Positions 53,046 through 61,265 of a DNA stretch of 64,000 nucleotides are shown here, piece after piece. The translations under genes were made by a program, and so were the position numbers. Within the stretch, counting starts at the first letter, position 1; each line of letters starts with the position of its first letter. This DNA comes from CAXMST01 sp963700785. GTDB lineage: Bacteria; Actinomycetota; Thermoleophilia; Solirubrobacterales; 70-9. The notes under the pieces were generated by a model, which was not told the DNA's origin, ran no database searches, and was given only the letters and a program-made list of their open reading frames with translations. The stretch spans positions 32,003 through 96,002 of the forward strand of contig CAVOYZ010000016.1 in assembly GCA_963700785.1 (NCBI GenBank), given 5' to 3'.

Positions 53046-54317
53046 TCAATCGCTCAACTCGATGTCGACCTCGAGCTTCGTGATCCGGGCTCCGTCGACC
53101 TCGACGACCCGGACCGAGGCACCGCCCTCGACCTCGACCCTGTCGCCCTCCTTCGCTGCGCGGCCCAGCAGGTCGAAGACGAGGCCGGCGAGCGTGCGCG
53201 GCCCGTCCTGGGGGAGCCGGGTACCCATCTCCTCGTTGAAGTCGTCGATCGTGATCGAGCCCGAGACGACCACCCGGCCCGGAGAGATGTGGCCGATCCG
53301 CGCGTCCGGTAGCTCGTACTCGCTCTCGATGTCCCCGACGATCTCCTCGAGCACGTCCTCGATCGTGATGATCCCCACGGTGCTGCCGTACTCGCTGACG
53401 ACGATCGCGAGCTGCTCACGAAGCTCGCGCATCTCGCGCAGCAGCGCGCCCAGGTCCTTGAGCATCGGGATCACGTACGCCGGCCTGGCCACGGAGCCGA
53501 TCGTCTCGGTGCCGCCGTCGCGGATCGCGGCCGCGATCTCGCGGGCGTGGACGACCCCGACGAGGCGATCGAGCGACCCCTCGCCGACCGGAAACCGGGT
53601 GTGGACGCTGTCGATCACCGCGTCGAGCGCCTCCTCCGGCGAGGCGCCCGCGTCGATCCAGGCCACGTCCTGCGCCGGCACCATCACGTCAGCCGCCTCG
53701 CGGGAGGCGAAGTCGAAGACGTTGTGGAGGAGCTCCTCCTGGGCGCGGGGGATGAAGCCCGACTCCTCGGCCTCGTCGACCATCGCCCGGAGGTCGGCGG
53801 CGCTCTTTACCGAGCGGCCCGCGACCACGGCCTCGATCCCGAACAGCCGCAGAACCATCCGGGCGGAGCCACCGAGCACCCAGACGAACGGCCAGAGGAG
53901 GCGTCCGAACAGCTCGACCGGCCGCGCGACCGCGACCGCCACCGACTCCGATCGATCGAGCGAGATCGCCTTCGGCACGAGCTCACCGAAGACCACCGTC
54001 AGGTAGGTGACCACCCCGAATGAGATCAGGAACGCGACCGCGGTCGGCAGGCCGCCGCCGAGCAGCTCGCGGACCAGCGGCTCGCCGATCGCGCCGGCGA
54101 GGATGCTGATCGCGGTGATCGCCACCTGGACGGTCGAGATCACTCGCACCGGCTCGTCCATCAGCCTCAGCGCCGCCCGGGCGCGGCGGCTCCCCGCTCC
54201 CGCGCGCTCGGCCAGGACCCCACGCCGCGCGGTGACGATCGCGTACTCGGCCGCAACGAAGAACGCGTTCGCGGCCACCAGGCCGAAGACCACGAGGATT
54301 CGCGCGAGCTCGCTCAC
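53046..54317 (-). CDS. CNNM/HlyC-CorC-family protein (DUF21 + CBS pair)
   Basis: A 423-residue membrane protein. The N-terminal DUF21 domain has several helices with NAFFVAAEYAIVTARRGVLA and VVFGELVPKAISLDRSE, the conserved PK motif. A CBS pair (DVMVPAQDVAWIDAGASPEE, EYGSTVGIITIEDVLEEIVG) and a C-terminal CorC/HlyC transporter-associated domain follow. Such proteins are implicated in Mg2+ or Co2+ efflux; the hemolysin name is historical. The GTG start lies almost on top of a GGAGG, so the exact start is not certain. Divergent from the ferredoxin reductase gene. Confidence 0.9.
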   Translation of the reverse strand: MSELARILVVFGLVAANAFFVAAEYAIVTARRGVLAERAGAGSRRARAALRLMDEPVRVISTVQVAITAISILAGAIGEPLVRELLGGGLPTAVAFLISFGVVTYLTVVFGELVPKAISLDRSESVAVAVARPVELFGRLLWPFVWVLGGSARMVLRLFGIEAVVAGRSVKSAADLRAMVDEAEESGFIPRAQEELLHNVFDFASREAADVMVPAQDVAWIDAGASPEEALDAVIDSVHTRFPVGEGSLDRLVGVVHAREIAAAIRDGGTETIGSVARPAYVIPMLKDLGALLREMRELREQLAIVVSEYGSTVGIITIEDVLEEIVGDIESEYELPDARIGHISPGRVVVSGSITIDDFNEEMGTRLPQDGPRTLAGLVFDLLGRAAKEGDRVEVEGGASVRVVEVDGARITKLEVDIELSD

Positions 54318-54462
54318 GCCTCCATCATCGCGCCTCGCCGCGATCGGCTGCGCGGCTGCCGAGGTGGTTTGCCAAGTCTTTACCCGTTGCTGGGCGTTGG
54401 CTTGCCGGCTGTCCCGCACAATCGCTTCGATCGCAGTTCAACGACCTGAGCGAGGCAGCGAC

Positions 54463-55692
54463 GTGCGCTACCGACCGAACCCCGAGAGCAACGGAAGGAC
54501 GACCCCGGCCAAAGTGGTCATCGTCGGCGGCGGCCTCGCCGGCCAGCGCTGCGCGGAGGCCCTGCGCCGGCGCGGCTTCGAGGGCCCGGTGACGGTCGTA
54601 TGCGGGGAGACGGAGCCCCCGTATGATCGCCCGCCGCTCTCGAAGGGCGTCCTCCGCGGGAGCGACGACGAGGGTGCCGTCCATTTCCGCGAGCCCGGCT
54701 GGTATGCGGAGAACGAGGTCCGCCTCCTGCTCGGGGAGCGGGCGACGGCGCTTGATCCATGCGAGCGTAGGGTCGAGCTCGCCTCCGGCCGCCAACTCGG
54801 CTACGGCGAGCTGCTGATCGCCACCGGGTCCCTCCCACGCTCGCTGCCGGTACTCGAAGGCTTCAGCAACGTGCACTCGCTGCGGACGCTCGAGGACGCC
54901 CGCCGGCTGCGACCCGAGCTCAGGCCGGGCGCGCGGATCGCGATCGTCGGCGCCGGATTCATCGGCCAGGAGGTCGCGGCCGCCGCCGTGGCGCTCGGCG
55001 CCGAGACAACCCTGATCGAGGCCCTGCCGGTGCCGCTCGCCGGGCTGCTCGGCGAGGGCGTCGGACGGTGGCTCTGCGAGCTGCACGCCGGCGAGGGGAT
55101 CGAGGTGCTGCTCTCGGCCACGGTCGCGACGGCGCGGGGCAACGGTCGCGTCGAGGAGCTCGCCCTTGCCGACGGCCGAGAGATCGACTGCGACGCAGTC
55201 GTGGTCGGCGTGGGCGTCTCCCCGGCCGCCGGATGGCTCGCCGGCACGGGACTCGACCCGACCGGAGTGCTGACCGACGGCGCGGGACGAACCGCGATCC
55301 CGCACGTCTACGCCGCCGGAGACGTCTGCCGCGCGCTCGACCCGTTCCGGGGTGAGCACTCGCGCAGCGAGCACTGGGACGCAGCATCCCGGCAGGGCAC
55401 GGCCGCTGCTCTGGCGATGCTCGGGGACGAGCCGGCAGCGCCGCCGCTGCCGAGCTTCTGGAGCGACCAGCATGGGATCCGGATCCAGTACGTGGGCCAC
55501 GCCGAGGACGCCGACAGCATCAGCACCGACGGCGACCCCGACGGTCGCGAGTTCTCCGTTCTCTACCGACGGGGTCAGCGGCCGGTGGCCGCCTTCACCG
55601 TCGGCCGTCCACGGGAGCTCGCCCGGCTCCGCAGGCAAATCGAGGCAGCACACGACAGCCAACACAGCGAGACGAAGGAGATGGTCAGATGA
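54463..55692 (+). CDS. Ferredoxin reductase, putidaredoxin-reductase type
   Basis: FAD-dependent pyridine nucleotide-disulfide-family oxidoreductase of 409 residues. The FAD loop is VVIVGGGLAGQRCAEAL (18-34), followed by PPYDRPPLSKGVL, the NAD loop IVGAGFIGQEVAAAAVALGA and the second FAD motif HVYAAGDVCRA. The C-terminal domain binds the ferredoxin partner. It passes electrons from NAD(P)H to the small ferredoxin encoded directly after it with a four-base overlap (ATGA). The GTG start has GAGG eight bases upstream. Such pairs usually serve a P450 or Rieske oxygenase, none of which is in the window. Confidence 0.9.
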   Translation: MRYRPNPESNGRTTPAKVVIVGGGLAGQRCAEALRRRGFEGPVTVVCGETEPPYDRPPLSKGVLRGSDDEGAVHFREPGWYAENEVRLLLGERATALDPCERRVELASGRQLGYGELLIATGSLPRSLPVLEGFSNVHSLRTLEDARRLRPELRPGARIAIVGAGFIGQEVAAAAVALGAETTLIEALPVPLAGLLGEGVGRWLCELHAGEGIEVLLSATVATARGNGRVEELALADGREIDCDAVVVGVGVSPAAGWLAGTGLDPTGVLTDGAGRTAIPHVYAAGDVCRALDPFRGEHSRSEHWDAASRQGTAAALAMLGDEPAAPPLPSFWSDQHGIRIQYVGHAEDADSISTDGDPDGREFSVLYRRGQRPVAAFTVGRPRELARLRRQIEAAHDSQHSETKEMVR

Positions 55693-55895
55693 ACTACGAG
55701 GCCCGAATCGACGATGGGCTCTGCAGCGGCCACGGCGACTGCGTGGCGGTGGCGCCGCAGATCTTTGCGCTCGACGAGGTGGCGGTCGTGATCGGCGACG
55801 GTCCCGACGAGTTGCTGCTCGCCGCGGCCGAATCCTGCCCGGCGCTGGCGATCAGCCTGATCGACGCTGAGACCGGCGGGTCGGTCTTTCCCTAG
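55689..55895 (+). CDS. Ferredoxin with His-substituted cluster motif ([3Fe-4S] type)
   Basis: A 68-residue soluble ferredoxin. The cluster motif is C12-S-G-H15-G-D-C18 and C50-P, so the central ligand position holds histidine, the C-xx-H-xx-C form known from P450-associated ferredoxins of actinobacteria, which mostly carry a three-iron cluster. The ATG overlaps the reductase stop, making a complete reductase/ferredoxin module. About 160 bases without features follow before the sulfatase. Confidence 0.9.
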   Translation: MNYEARIDDGLCSGHGDCVAVAPQIFALDEVAVVIGDGPDELLLAAAESCPALAISLIDAETGGSVFP

Positions 55896-56059
55896 AGCGC
55901 CCGCGGCGTGCGGCGACCCGCCGCCGGGAACCGGCGCTCGAGGTCTCCGGCGCGCTCGGGGACCGGTCCAGCCGGCCCCGCAGTGACACCGAGGCGCTGC
56001 CGGGGCCGAGTTGGCCAAGCTCATCGCCAGCTCATTCGACGCAGGTACCGTTGCGGGCG

Positions 56060-57541
56060 ATGCGTACGGTCCGCGGTAGCCGCCTGTACCTGCGCGCCGC
56101 GGGCCTGCTCGGCGTGGCCGCCGCGCTGGTGGCCGCCGGCGGATTCGCGATCGCGGCGCGGAGCGACCCGAGCCCGCGGGCCGCAACCGCGCCGACCGGC
56201 AAGCACCCGAACGTCCTCGTCGTCTTCACCGACGACCAGGACGCGCCGTCGGTGAGGGTGATGGACACGGTCCAGAGCAGGCTCGCCGCGAAGGGAACGA
56301 CCTTCAGCAACGCCTTCGCGACGCTGCCGCAGTGTTGCCCGTCGCGCGCGACGCTGCTCACCGGGCAGTACGCCCACAACCACGGCGTCCACGACAACGA
56401 CCCGCCGCACGGGGGCTTTGCGGCCTTCGACGGCTCCAACACGCTGCCGATCTGGCTGCAGGGAGCCGGCTACCGGACCGGCTGGATCGGCAAGTACATG
56501 AACGGTTACGGCAACCCGAACCTCGGCAACGACCCGCTGGAGATCCCCCCGGGGTGGACCGAGTGGGTGGCCCCGGTCAACCACACCGAGTACCGGATGT
56601 ACGGCTACACCCTGAACCGCAACGGTGTGCTGCGCGACTACGGAGCCGGGCCCCGCAGCTACCAGACCGACGTGCTCGCCCGCGACGCTGCCGGCTTCAT
56701 CCGCGCGAGCGAGGGCGACGGCAGCCCCTTCTTTCTCACCGTCTCCCCGCTGGCGCCACACAAGGAGGGCGGCCGGCTCGACGATCGCCAGGGTGCGCCC
56801 CGCAACCCGCGGCCGGCAGCTCGGGACCTCGGCCGCTTCGAGCGATCGCCGCTGCCCCGCCCGCCGTCGTTCAACGAGCTCCGCGACGGAGACAAGACCT
56901 GGGTGGTCACCAGCGAGCCGCACCTCAAGCACACTCAGATCGACCGGCTGACCAAGCTCTATCGCTCCCGGCTCGAGAGTCTGCTGGCGGTCGACGACAT
57001 GGTCGGCCGGCTGCTCCGCACCCTGAAGCAGACCCGGCAGCTTCAGAACACGCTCGTCATCTTCACCTCCGATCAGGGCTTCCTGCTCGGCGAGCACCAC
57101 CTGATCGGCAAGAACCGCCTCTACGAGGAGGCCGTCAAGGTTCCGCTGATCATCCGCGGCCCAGGCGTCGAGGCCGGTGCCGAACGCGACGAGATCGTCG
57201 GCAACGTCGACCTGGCGCCGACGATCGCCGCGGCGGCCGGTGTCACCCCCCAGGCAAGCGTCGACGGCAAGTCGCTGCTGACGGGTGGCGCCGAGTCCCC
57301 CCGAGTCGGCCGCCGCAAGCTGCTGCTCGAGCAATTCCACGGTGGGCGCTTTGCCGGGGTCCGCGGCCACCGCTACGTCTACCTCGACTTCGGCAACCGC
57401 GGGGTCGAGCTCTACGACCTGCGCCGAGACCCGCACCAGCTCCGCAGCGTCGCCTCGGATGCGACCTACGCCCCGGTGCGCGACCGCTACGCACGGCGAC
57501 TCGAGCAGCTGCGGAGCTGCTCGGGGACTGAGTGCCTCTGA
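56060..57541 (+). CDS. Secreted sulfatase (alkaline-phosphatase superfamily)
   Basis: A 493-residue sulfatase with an N-terminal signal/anchor helix (AAGLLGVAAALVAAGGFAIA), metal-site NVLVVFTDDQDAP, and the formylglycine motif CCPSRATLLTGQYAHNHGV (Cys about 92). Later metal and substrate residues are in FIRASEGDGSPFFLTVSPLAPHK and FTSDQGFLLGEHHLIGKNR. The Cys must be oxidised to formylglycine by another protein not in this window. The substrate, a sulfated glycan or aryl sulfate, is unknown. ATG used; a TTG three codons upstream is less likely. Monocistronic. Confidence 0.92.
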   Translation: MRTVRGSRLYLRAAGLLGVAAALVAAGGFAIAARSDPSPRAATAPTGKHPNVLVVFTDDQDAPSVRVMDTVQSRLAAKGTTFSNAFATLPQCCPSRATLLTGQYAHNHGVHDNDPPHGGFAAFDGSNTLPIWLQGAGYRTGWIGKYMNGYGNPNLGNDPLEIPPGWTEWVAPVNHTEYRMYGYTLNRNGVLRDYGAGPRSYQTDVLARDAAGFIRASEGDGSPFFLTVSPLAPHKEGGRLDDRQGAPRNPRPAARDLGRFERSPLPRPPSFNELRDGDKTWVVTSEPHLKHTQIDRLTKLYRSRLESLLAVDDMVGRLLRTLKQTRQLQNTLVIFTSDQGFLLGEHHLIGKNRLYEEAVKVPLIIRGPGVEAGAERDEIVGNVDLAPTIAAAAGVTPQASVDGKSLLTGGAESPRVGRRKLLLEQFHGGRFAGVRGHRYVYLDFGNRGVELYDLRRDPHQLRSVASDATYAPVRDRYARRLEQLRSCSGTECL

Positions 57542-57598
57542 GCACCCGGGCCGGCGCCCGCAGCCCCCGCGGCGCACACGCGCGTAACGTGGGCCGCA

Positions 57599-58186
57599 AT
57601 GACAGCCTGCGGAGCCTGCGCGTTCGAGACCGATCGCCTCTTGGTGAGGGAGTGGCATTCGGCGTCACCCGAGGAGTGGCCGGAGCAGAACCTCGCCGCG
57701 CTCGTCACGCGGGTGATGACGGAGCCGGTGACCCGATCGCTGCCGAGCTCCTGGCAGGGTGAGTACACAGCTGAGCGCGCCGCCGGGTGGATCGCTGAGC
57801 GCGACAGCGAGGGGGCGACCCTGCTGGTGCTCGAACGCTCAACCAGGCAGGCCGTCGGACTGCTGATGCTGTTCGAGTCGGTCGCAGAGGACGAGCCGGA
57901 CGGAGTCGATGTCCGCGTTGGCTATCTGCTGGCCGAGTCAGCCTGGGGCGAGGGCATTGCCAGCGAGCTGATCGAGGGGCTCGTCGGGTGGTCTCGCGCT
58001 CAGGCCCCGATCCGCTCGCTGGCCGGGGGTGTCGCGCGTGACAACGTCGCCTCCGCGCGGGTGCTCGAAAAGAGTGGCTTCCGCCAGGTCGAGGTCGAGC
58101 GCGGCGACCCGGGGAGTGAGCGGCTGTTCGAGTTGGGGCTGGCCGCTGAGAGGTCCGCCGGAGCTCGGCCGCCCAGCCGGCGATGA
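57599..58186 (+). CDS. GNAT-family acetyltransferase (RimJ/RimL-like)
   Basis: A 195-residue N-acetyltransferase of the Acetyltransf_3 group: an N-terminal FETDRLLVREWHSA strand, VGYLLAESAWGEGIASELIE with the acetyl-CoA loop, and SLAGGVARDNVASARVLEKSGFRQ, the classic NxxSxRVLEKxGF motif. The substrate could be a ribosomal protein or a small amine. ATG start eight bases behind TAACGT. Convergent with the cyclase-domain gene. Confidence 0.88.
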   Translation: MTACGACAFETDRLLVREWHSASPEEWPEQNLAALVTRVMTEPVTRSLPSSWQGEYTAERAAGWIAERDSEGATLLVLERSTRQAVGLLMLFESVAEDEPDGVDVRVGYLLAESAWGEGIASELIEGLVGWSRAQAPIRSLAGGVARDNVASARVLEKSGFRQVEVERGDPGSERLFELGLAAERSAGARPPSRR

Positions 58187-58247
58187 GCTCGGATGACCCG
58201 CAGCCGGTTCCGGGCGTCGGCTACGTCTTGCAGCCGATCGCGGTCCG

Positions 58248-59423
58248 CTAGAGCTCGGCGACGGCGATCGTGCCGGCGTCGCGGAGTGCCTTCTCGCTCA
58301 GCCCCAGCTCGCTCAGCGGCCGGTAGGCAAGCCCGTCCGGGTCGATCCCGAGCTCGTCTGCCGCCTCGGATCCGAGTCGCTCGATCAGCGGTTTCGAGCC
58401 GAGGATCACCCCAGCCGCTGCGACCCCCTCGATCCGCGCCGCCTCGTTCATCTCGTCGCCGAGCGCGGTTACCTCGAGCCGGCCCGCGGCCGAGACCTGG
58501 CCGACCATCAACGTCGCCCCCCAATGCAGTCCTGCGTTGACCCGGATCTCCACCCCACCGTCATCGAGCAGATGGTCCGCTCCGGCGCGGATCGCCCGCG
58601 CGGCGGCGATCGCCCCGTGGGCCGCCGCAGACTCGTCCCCGTCCTCGACGACGAACAGCGCCGAAGCGCCGTCGCCGGCGTGCTTGCCGGTGATCCCGCC
58701 GTGCTCGGTCACCGAGTCGTCGATCAGGTCGGTGAGGGAGCGGATCAGCTGGAAGTACGCCCGCGACGAGAGCCGCCGCGAGAGATCGCCGGACGCCTCG
58801 AGGTCGGCGAACATGATCGCGGCCGGGCGCCGCTCGGGCTGGCTCAAGCGTCCCATCCGTTCGAACGTGGCGACGTTGCCACGGGCGAGCCGCGCCGCCA
58901 GCACCGCCGGCACCGCCGGCCTGGTGATGTTGAGGACGCCGACCAGCGAACCGGCTTCGTCATGGAGGCGCAGATAGAGGAACTCGACGTCCCCGAGCCA
59001 GTTGTGATGCATGCGCGCGAGGCCTGGGAAGCTCTGCTTGATCGGAATCGCCAGCGGCAGCGGCGAGGCCGGCTCGACCTCGGCGGCCAGCTTGGCAAGC
59101 CCACCGAACACCGCCTCGAAGTCCGGGTCCCCGGGTGGCACGTCGTGACGGATGATCGGCGCGACCGCCTCCCACCATCGCGCTCCGCCCTGCTCGTCGG
59201 TGCCCCAGAGGTCGGCGTGATCGCGGTTGCGGATCACCGGTGAGATGCCGTAGAAGCGGTCGGCTTCCTCCGGTGGCAACCCGAGCATCCGGCATAGCTC
59301 GCTGGTGATGAAGACGATCCGCCACTTTTGGTCCATCAGCTCGCCGATCGCGCCGTTGGCCTCGATCGCCTCGGCGATCGATCGCAGGCGCGGATCCTCG
59401 GGGAGCGGCGCAACGGCGGCCAT
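58248..59423 (-). CDS. Class III adenylate/guanylate cyclase-domain protein with PAS-like sensor
   Basis: A 391-residue cytoplasmic protein. The first 190 residues (IEANGAIGELMDQKWRIVFI, LCRMLGLPPEEADRFYGISP, later EFLYLRLHDEAGSLVGVLNI) look like one or two PAS-type sensor folds. The catalytic domain from about 190 has IMFADLEASGDLSRRLS with the first metal Asp, GKHAGDGASALFVV with the second, and EVTALGDEMNEAARIEGVA for the substrate and transition-state region. Cyclic nucleotide synthesis is plausible but the substrate-specifying residues are non-standard, so an inactive sensor is possible. ATG with TAGGGT seven bases upstream. Confidence 0.8.
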   Translation of the reverse strand: MAAVAPLPEDPRLRSIAEAIEANGAIGELMDQKWRIVFITSELCRMLGLPPEEADRFYGISPVIRNRDHADLWGTDEQGGARWWEAVAPIIRHDVPPGDPDFEAVFGGLAKLAAEVEPASPLPLAIPIKQSFPGLARMHHNWLGDVEFLYLRLHDEAGSLVGVLNITRPAVPAVLAARLARGNVATFERMGRLSQPERRPAAIMFADLEASGDLSRRLSSRAYFQLIRSLTDLIDDSVTEHGGITGKHAGDGASALFVVEDGDESAAAHGAIAAARAIRAGADHLLDDGGVEIRVNAGLHWGATLMVGQVSAAGRLEVTALGDEMNEAARIEGVAAAGVILGSKPLIERLGSEAADELGIDPDGLAYRPLSELGLSEKALRDAGTIAVAEL

Positions 59424-59704
59424 CCCCGGCACCCTACTTCCGGATCGATGGCAATGGGTCGGTGCTGCTTCGCGCCCGAAGCCGACGGTTAGGGTGGCAG
59501 CGTGGAGTGCCCGGAACCCGGTACGCAAGCGGCAACGTCCTGCTGCGCGAGCGCGACCGGCGCCCGAGCAAGCCGCCGACCGGGTTCGAGCCAGCGACCG
59601 CTCGACCCCGCTCGATGAGGCCTTCAAGGTCGTGGAAAACGCAGCCGGGCCCCTGCGGCTGCTGCTACGATCGCCGCGTCCGGAGGTCACGTCTGGGAGG
59701 GCGA

Positions 59705-60631
59705 ATGTCGAGCGAGCGACCACGTCGTAAGGTCCTTTTCCTGTTGGGGGCGCTGGCGCTCCTGGCGCTTGTCGCGGCGGGCTGTGAGCCGCTCGTCAAC
59801 GCGCCGCCCGGCGGCGGGCAGACCGTGACCAAGACCTTCCGCTACGGCCCGTTCACGCTCGGTCCCGGCCAGGAGGCGCAGGGCTCGCCGTCGTCGGGGA
59901 TGCCACGACCGGCCGGCTCGTTCGGCCTGAAGAGCGCCAAGTTCGACGTCGTCGACGAGGACGGGAACTCGATCAGCCCCCACGACGTCCACCTCCACCA
60001 CGTCGTGATGACCACCTCGGCCCGCAACGACGAGATCTGCACCGGCAGGCGCGAGCGCTTCATCGGCTCGGGTAGCGAGCGAACCCCGCTGACCCTCTGG
60101 GGCCCCTACACCTATCTGGTCGGTGCCAACGACCGCTGGGGCTCGCTGTATCACCTGATGAACGAGACCCCGGCGGGAACCCCGGCGAAGACCGTCTACA
60201 TCGAGTACACGCTCGGCTACCAGCCCGGCGCGAACGCATCGAACTCGCGTCCGGTGACGCCCTACTTCCTCGACGTCACGGGCTGCGGCAACTCGACCTA
60301 CGACGTGCCCGGCAATGGCGGCGCCGGCAGCATCCACGAGAAGTCACGCACCTGGCAGGCCCCCGACGATGGGATCGCCGTCTTCTCCGGCGGCCACCTC
60401 CACAAGGGGGGAATCGACATCACCCTCAAGGAAGACAACCCGAACGCGCTCGAATGCCGAGAGGTTGCCAAGTACCACATGGGACACCTGGCGTCGATCC
60501 CTCCCTGCATCCTGCACGAGAAGATCGTCGCCGGCCGCAACTACAAGCTGACCTCCCGTTACGACAACTCGCAGCCCTGGCAGGACGTGATGGGCATCGC
60601 GCTCACCTACGTCTGGCCGGGAACGCAGTAG
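59705..60631 (+). CDS. Nod19-like lipoprotein with histidine motifs
   Basis: A 308-residue exported protein. The signal peptide ends in a lipobox (LVAAGC, Cys 27), so it is probably anchored to the outer face of the membrane. The mature part shows SPHDVHLHHVVMTTS, FSGGHLHKGGIDITL and YHMGHLASIPPCILH. This pattern recalls the plant stress-upregulated Nod19 family and more loosely the copper-binding histidines of PHM-type monooxygenases; enzyme activity is unproven. The ATG has GGGAGG four bases upstream, one of the few strong ribosome sites here. The preceding 59424-59704 shows no gene. Confidence 0.72.
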   Translation: MSSERPRRKVLFLLGALALLALVAAGCEPLVNAPPGGGQTVTKTFRYGPFTLGPGQEAQGSPSSGMPRPAGSFGLKSAKFDVVDEDGNSISPHDVHLHHVVMTTSARNDEICTGRRERFIGSGSERTPLTLWGPYTYLVGANDRWGSLYHLMNETPAGTPAKTVYIEYTLGYQPGANASNSRPVTPYFLDVTGCGNSTYDVPGNGGAGSIHEKSRTWQAPDDGIAVFSGGHLHKGGIDITLKEDNPNALECREVAKYHMGHLASIPPCILHEKIVAGRNYKLTSRYDNSQPWQDVMGIALTYVWPGTQ

Positions 60632-60796
60632 CTACCCGCCCAGGAGCCGGTCGCTGACCAAGAGACCCCGGGAAGCGCCTGCGCGACCAGGGCGGGCAAC
60701 GACCGTGGCGGGCCGGCTGTCAACAGCCGCTCCACCGGGGAGCGAAATCGAGTACCGAGCTCCGCCTGGGGTCGGGCCGCCGGTTGACGGGTCGCC

Positions 60797-61195
60797 TCAG
60801 CCCTTCTTGCCCTTCGACTTGGCCGGACGGCACTTCCTCTTGCCGGCCTTCTTTGCCGCAACCTTGACGTAGTAGGTGCCTGCGCTGAGCGGCTGCTCGA
60901 TCTCGAACTTGCCCCTCTTGTTGGTCTTGTCGGTCCCAAGCTTGGGATCCTTCGCGTTCGGATCGGTCACGCCGCTCTTGCTCAGGTCCCAGAAGAGGGT
61001 GACCTTGCGGCCGCGCTCGCACTTGGCGCTCTTCGAGCTGACCTTCCCCTTAGCGCCGTCCGGCTCGACCGACGTCAGCTTCGCCTTCGTCTTGATGCCG
61101 CCCCCGGCCAGCGCCTCGCTCGCGCCACCGGCGGCGGCCAACGCGGCCAGCCCGATCGCGGCCTGCTTCATCCGCGATGTCTGCTTCTCGACCAT
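60797..61195 (-). CDS. Secreted lysine-rich protein, unknown function
   Basis: A 132-residue protein with an N-terminal signal peptide (MKQAAIGLAALAAAGGASEA, cleavage after ALA near residue 30). The mature part is a probable single beta-sandwich: KLTSVEPDGAKGKVSSKSAK, VTLFWDLSKSG, GTYYVKVAAKKAGKRKC. Two cysteines may form one disulfide, and the tail is very basic (KSKGKKG). It resembles Ig-like extracellular modules common in this class but no family is certain. Divergent from the methyltransferase gene. Confidence 0.65.
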   Translation of the reverse strand: MVEKQTSRMKQAAIGLAALAAAGGASEALAGGGIKTKAKLTSVEPDGAKGKVSSKSAKCERGRKVTLFWDLSKSGVTDPNAKDPKLGTDKTNKRGKFEIEQPLSAGTYYVKVAAKKAGKRKCRPAKSKGKKG

Positions 61196-61265
61196 GTCGT
61201 CCTCCCCACGGGTCCAGATGCTGTCGGGCCAAGGGTACCGGCTGCGACCTAGACTGTCACGGCCG

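Noticed and set aside
59545..59620. tRNA-like fragment around GGGTTCGAGCC upstream of the Nod19-like gene
   Set aside because: Only the T-loop-like string is present; the neighbouring bases do not pair into T, anticodon or acceptor stems of proper length.
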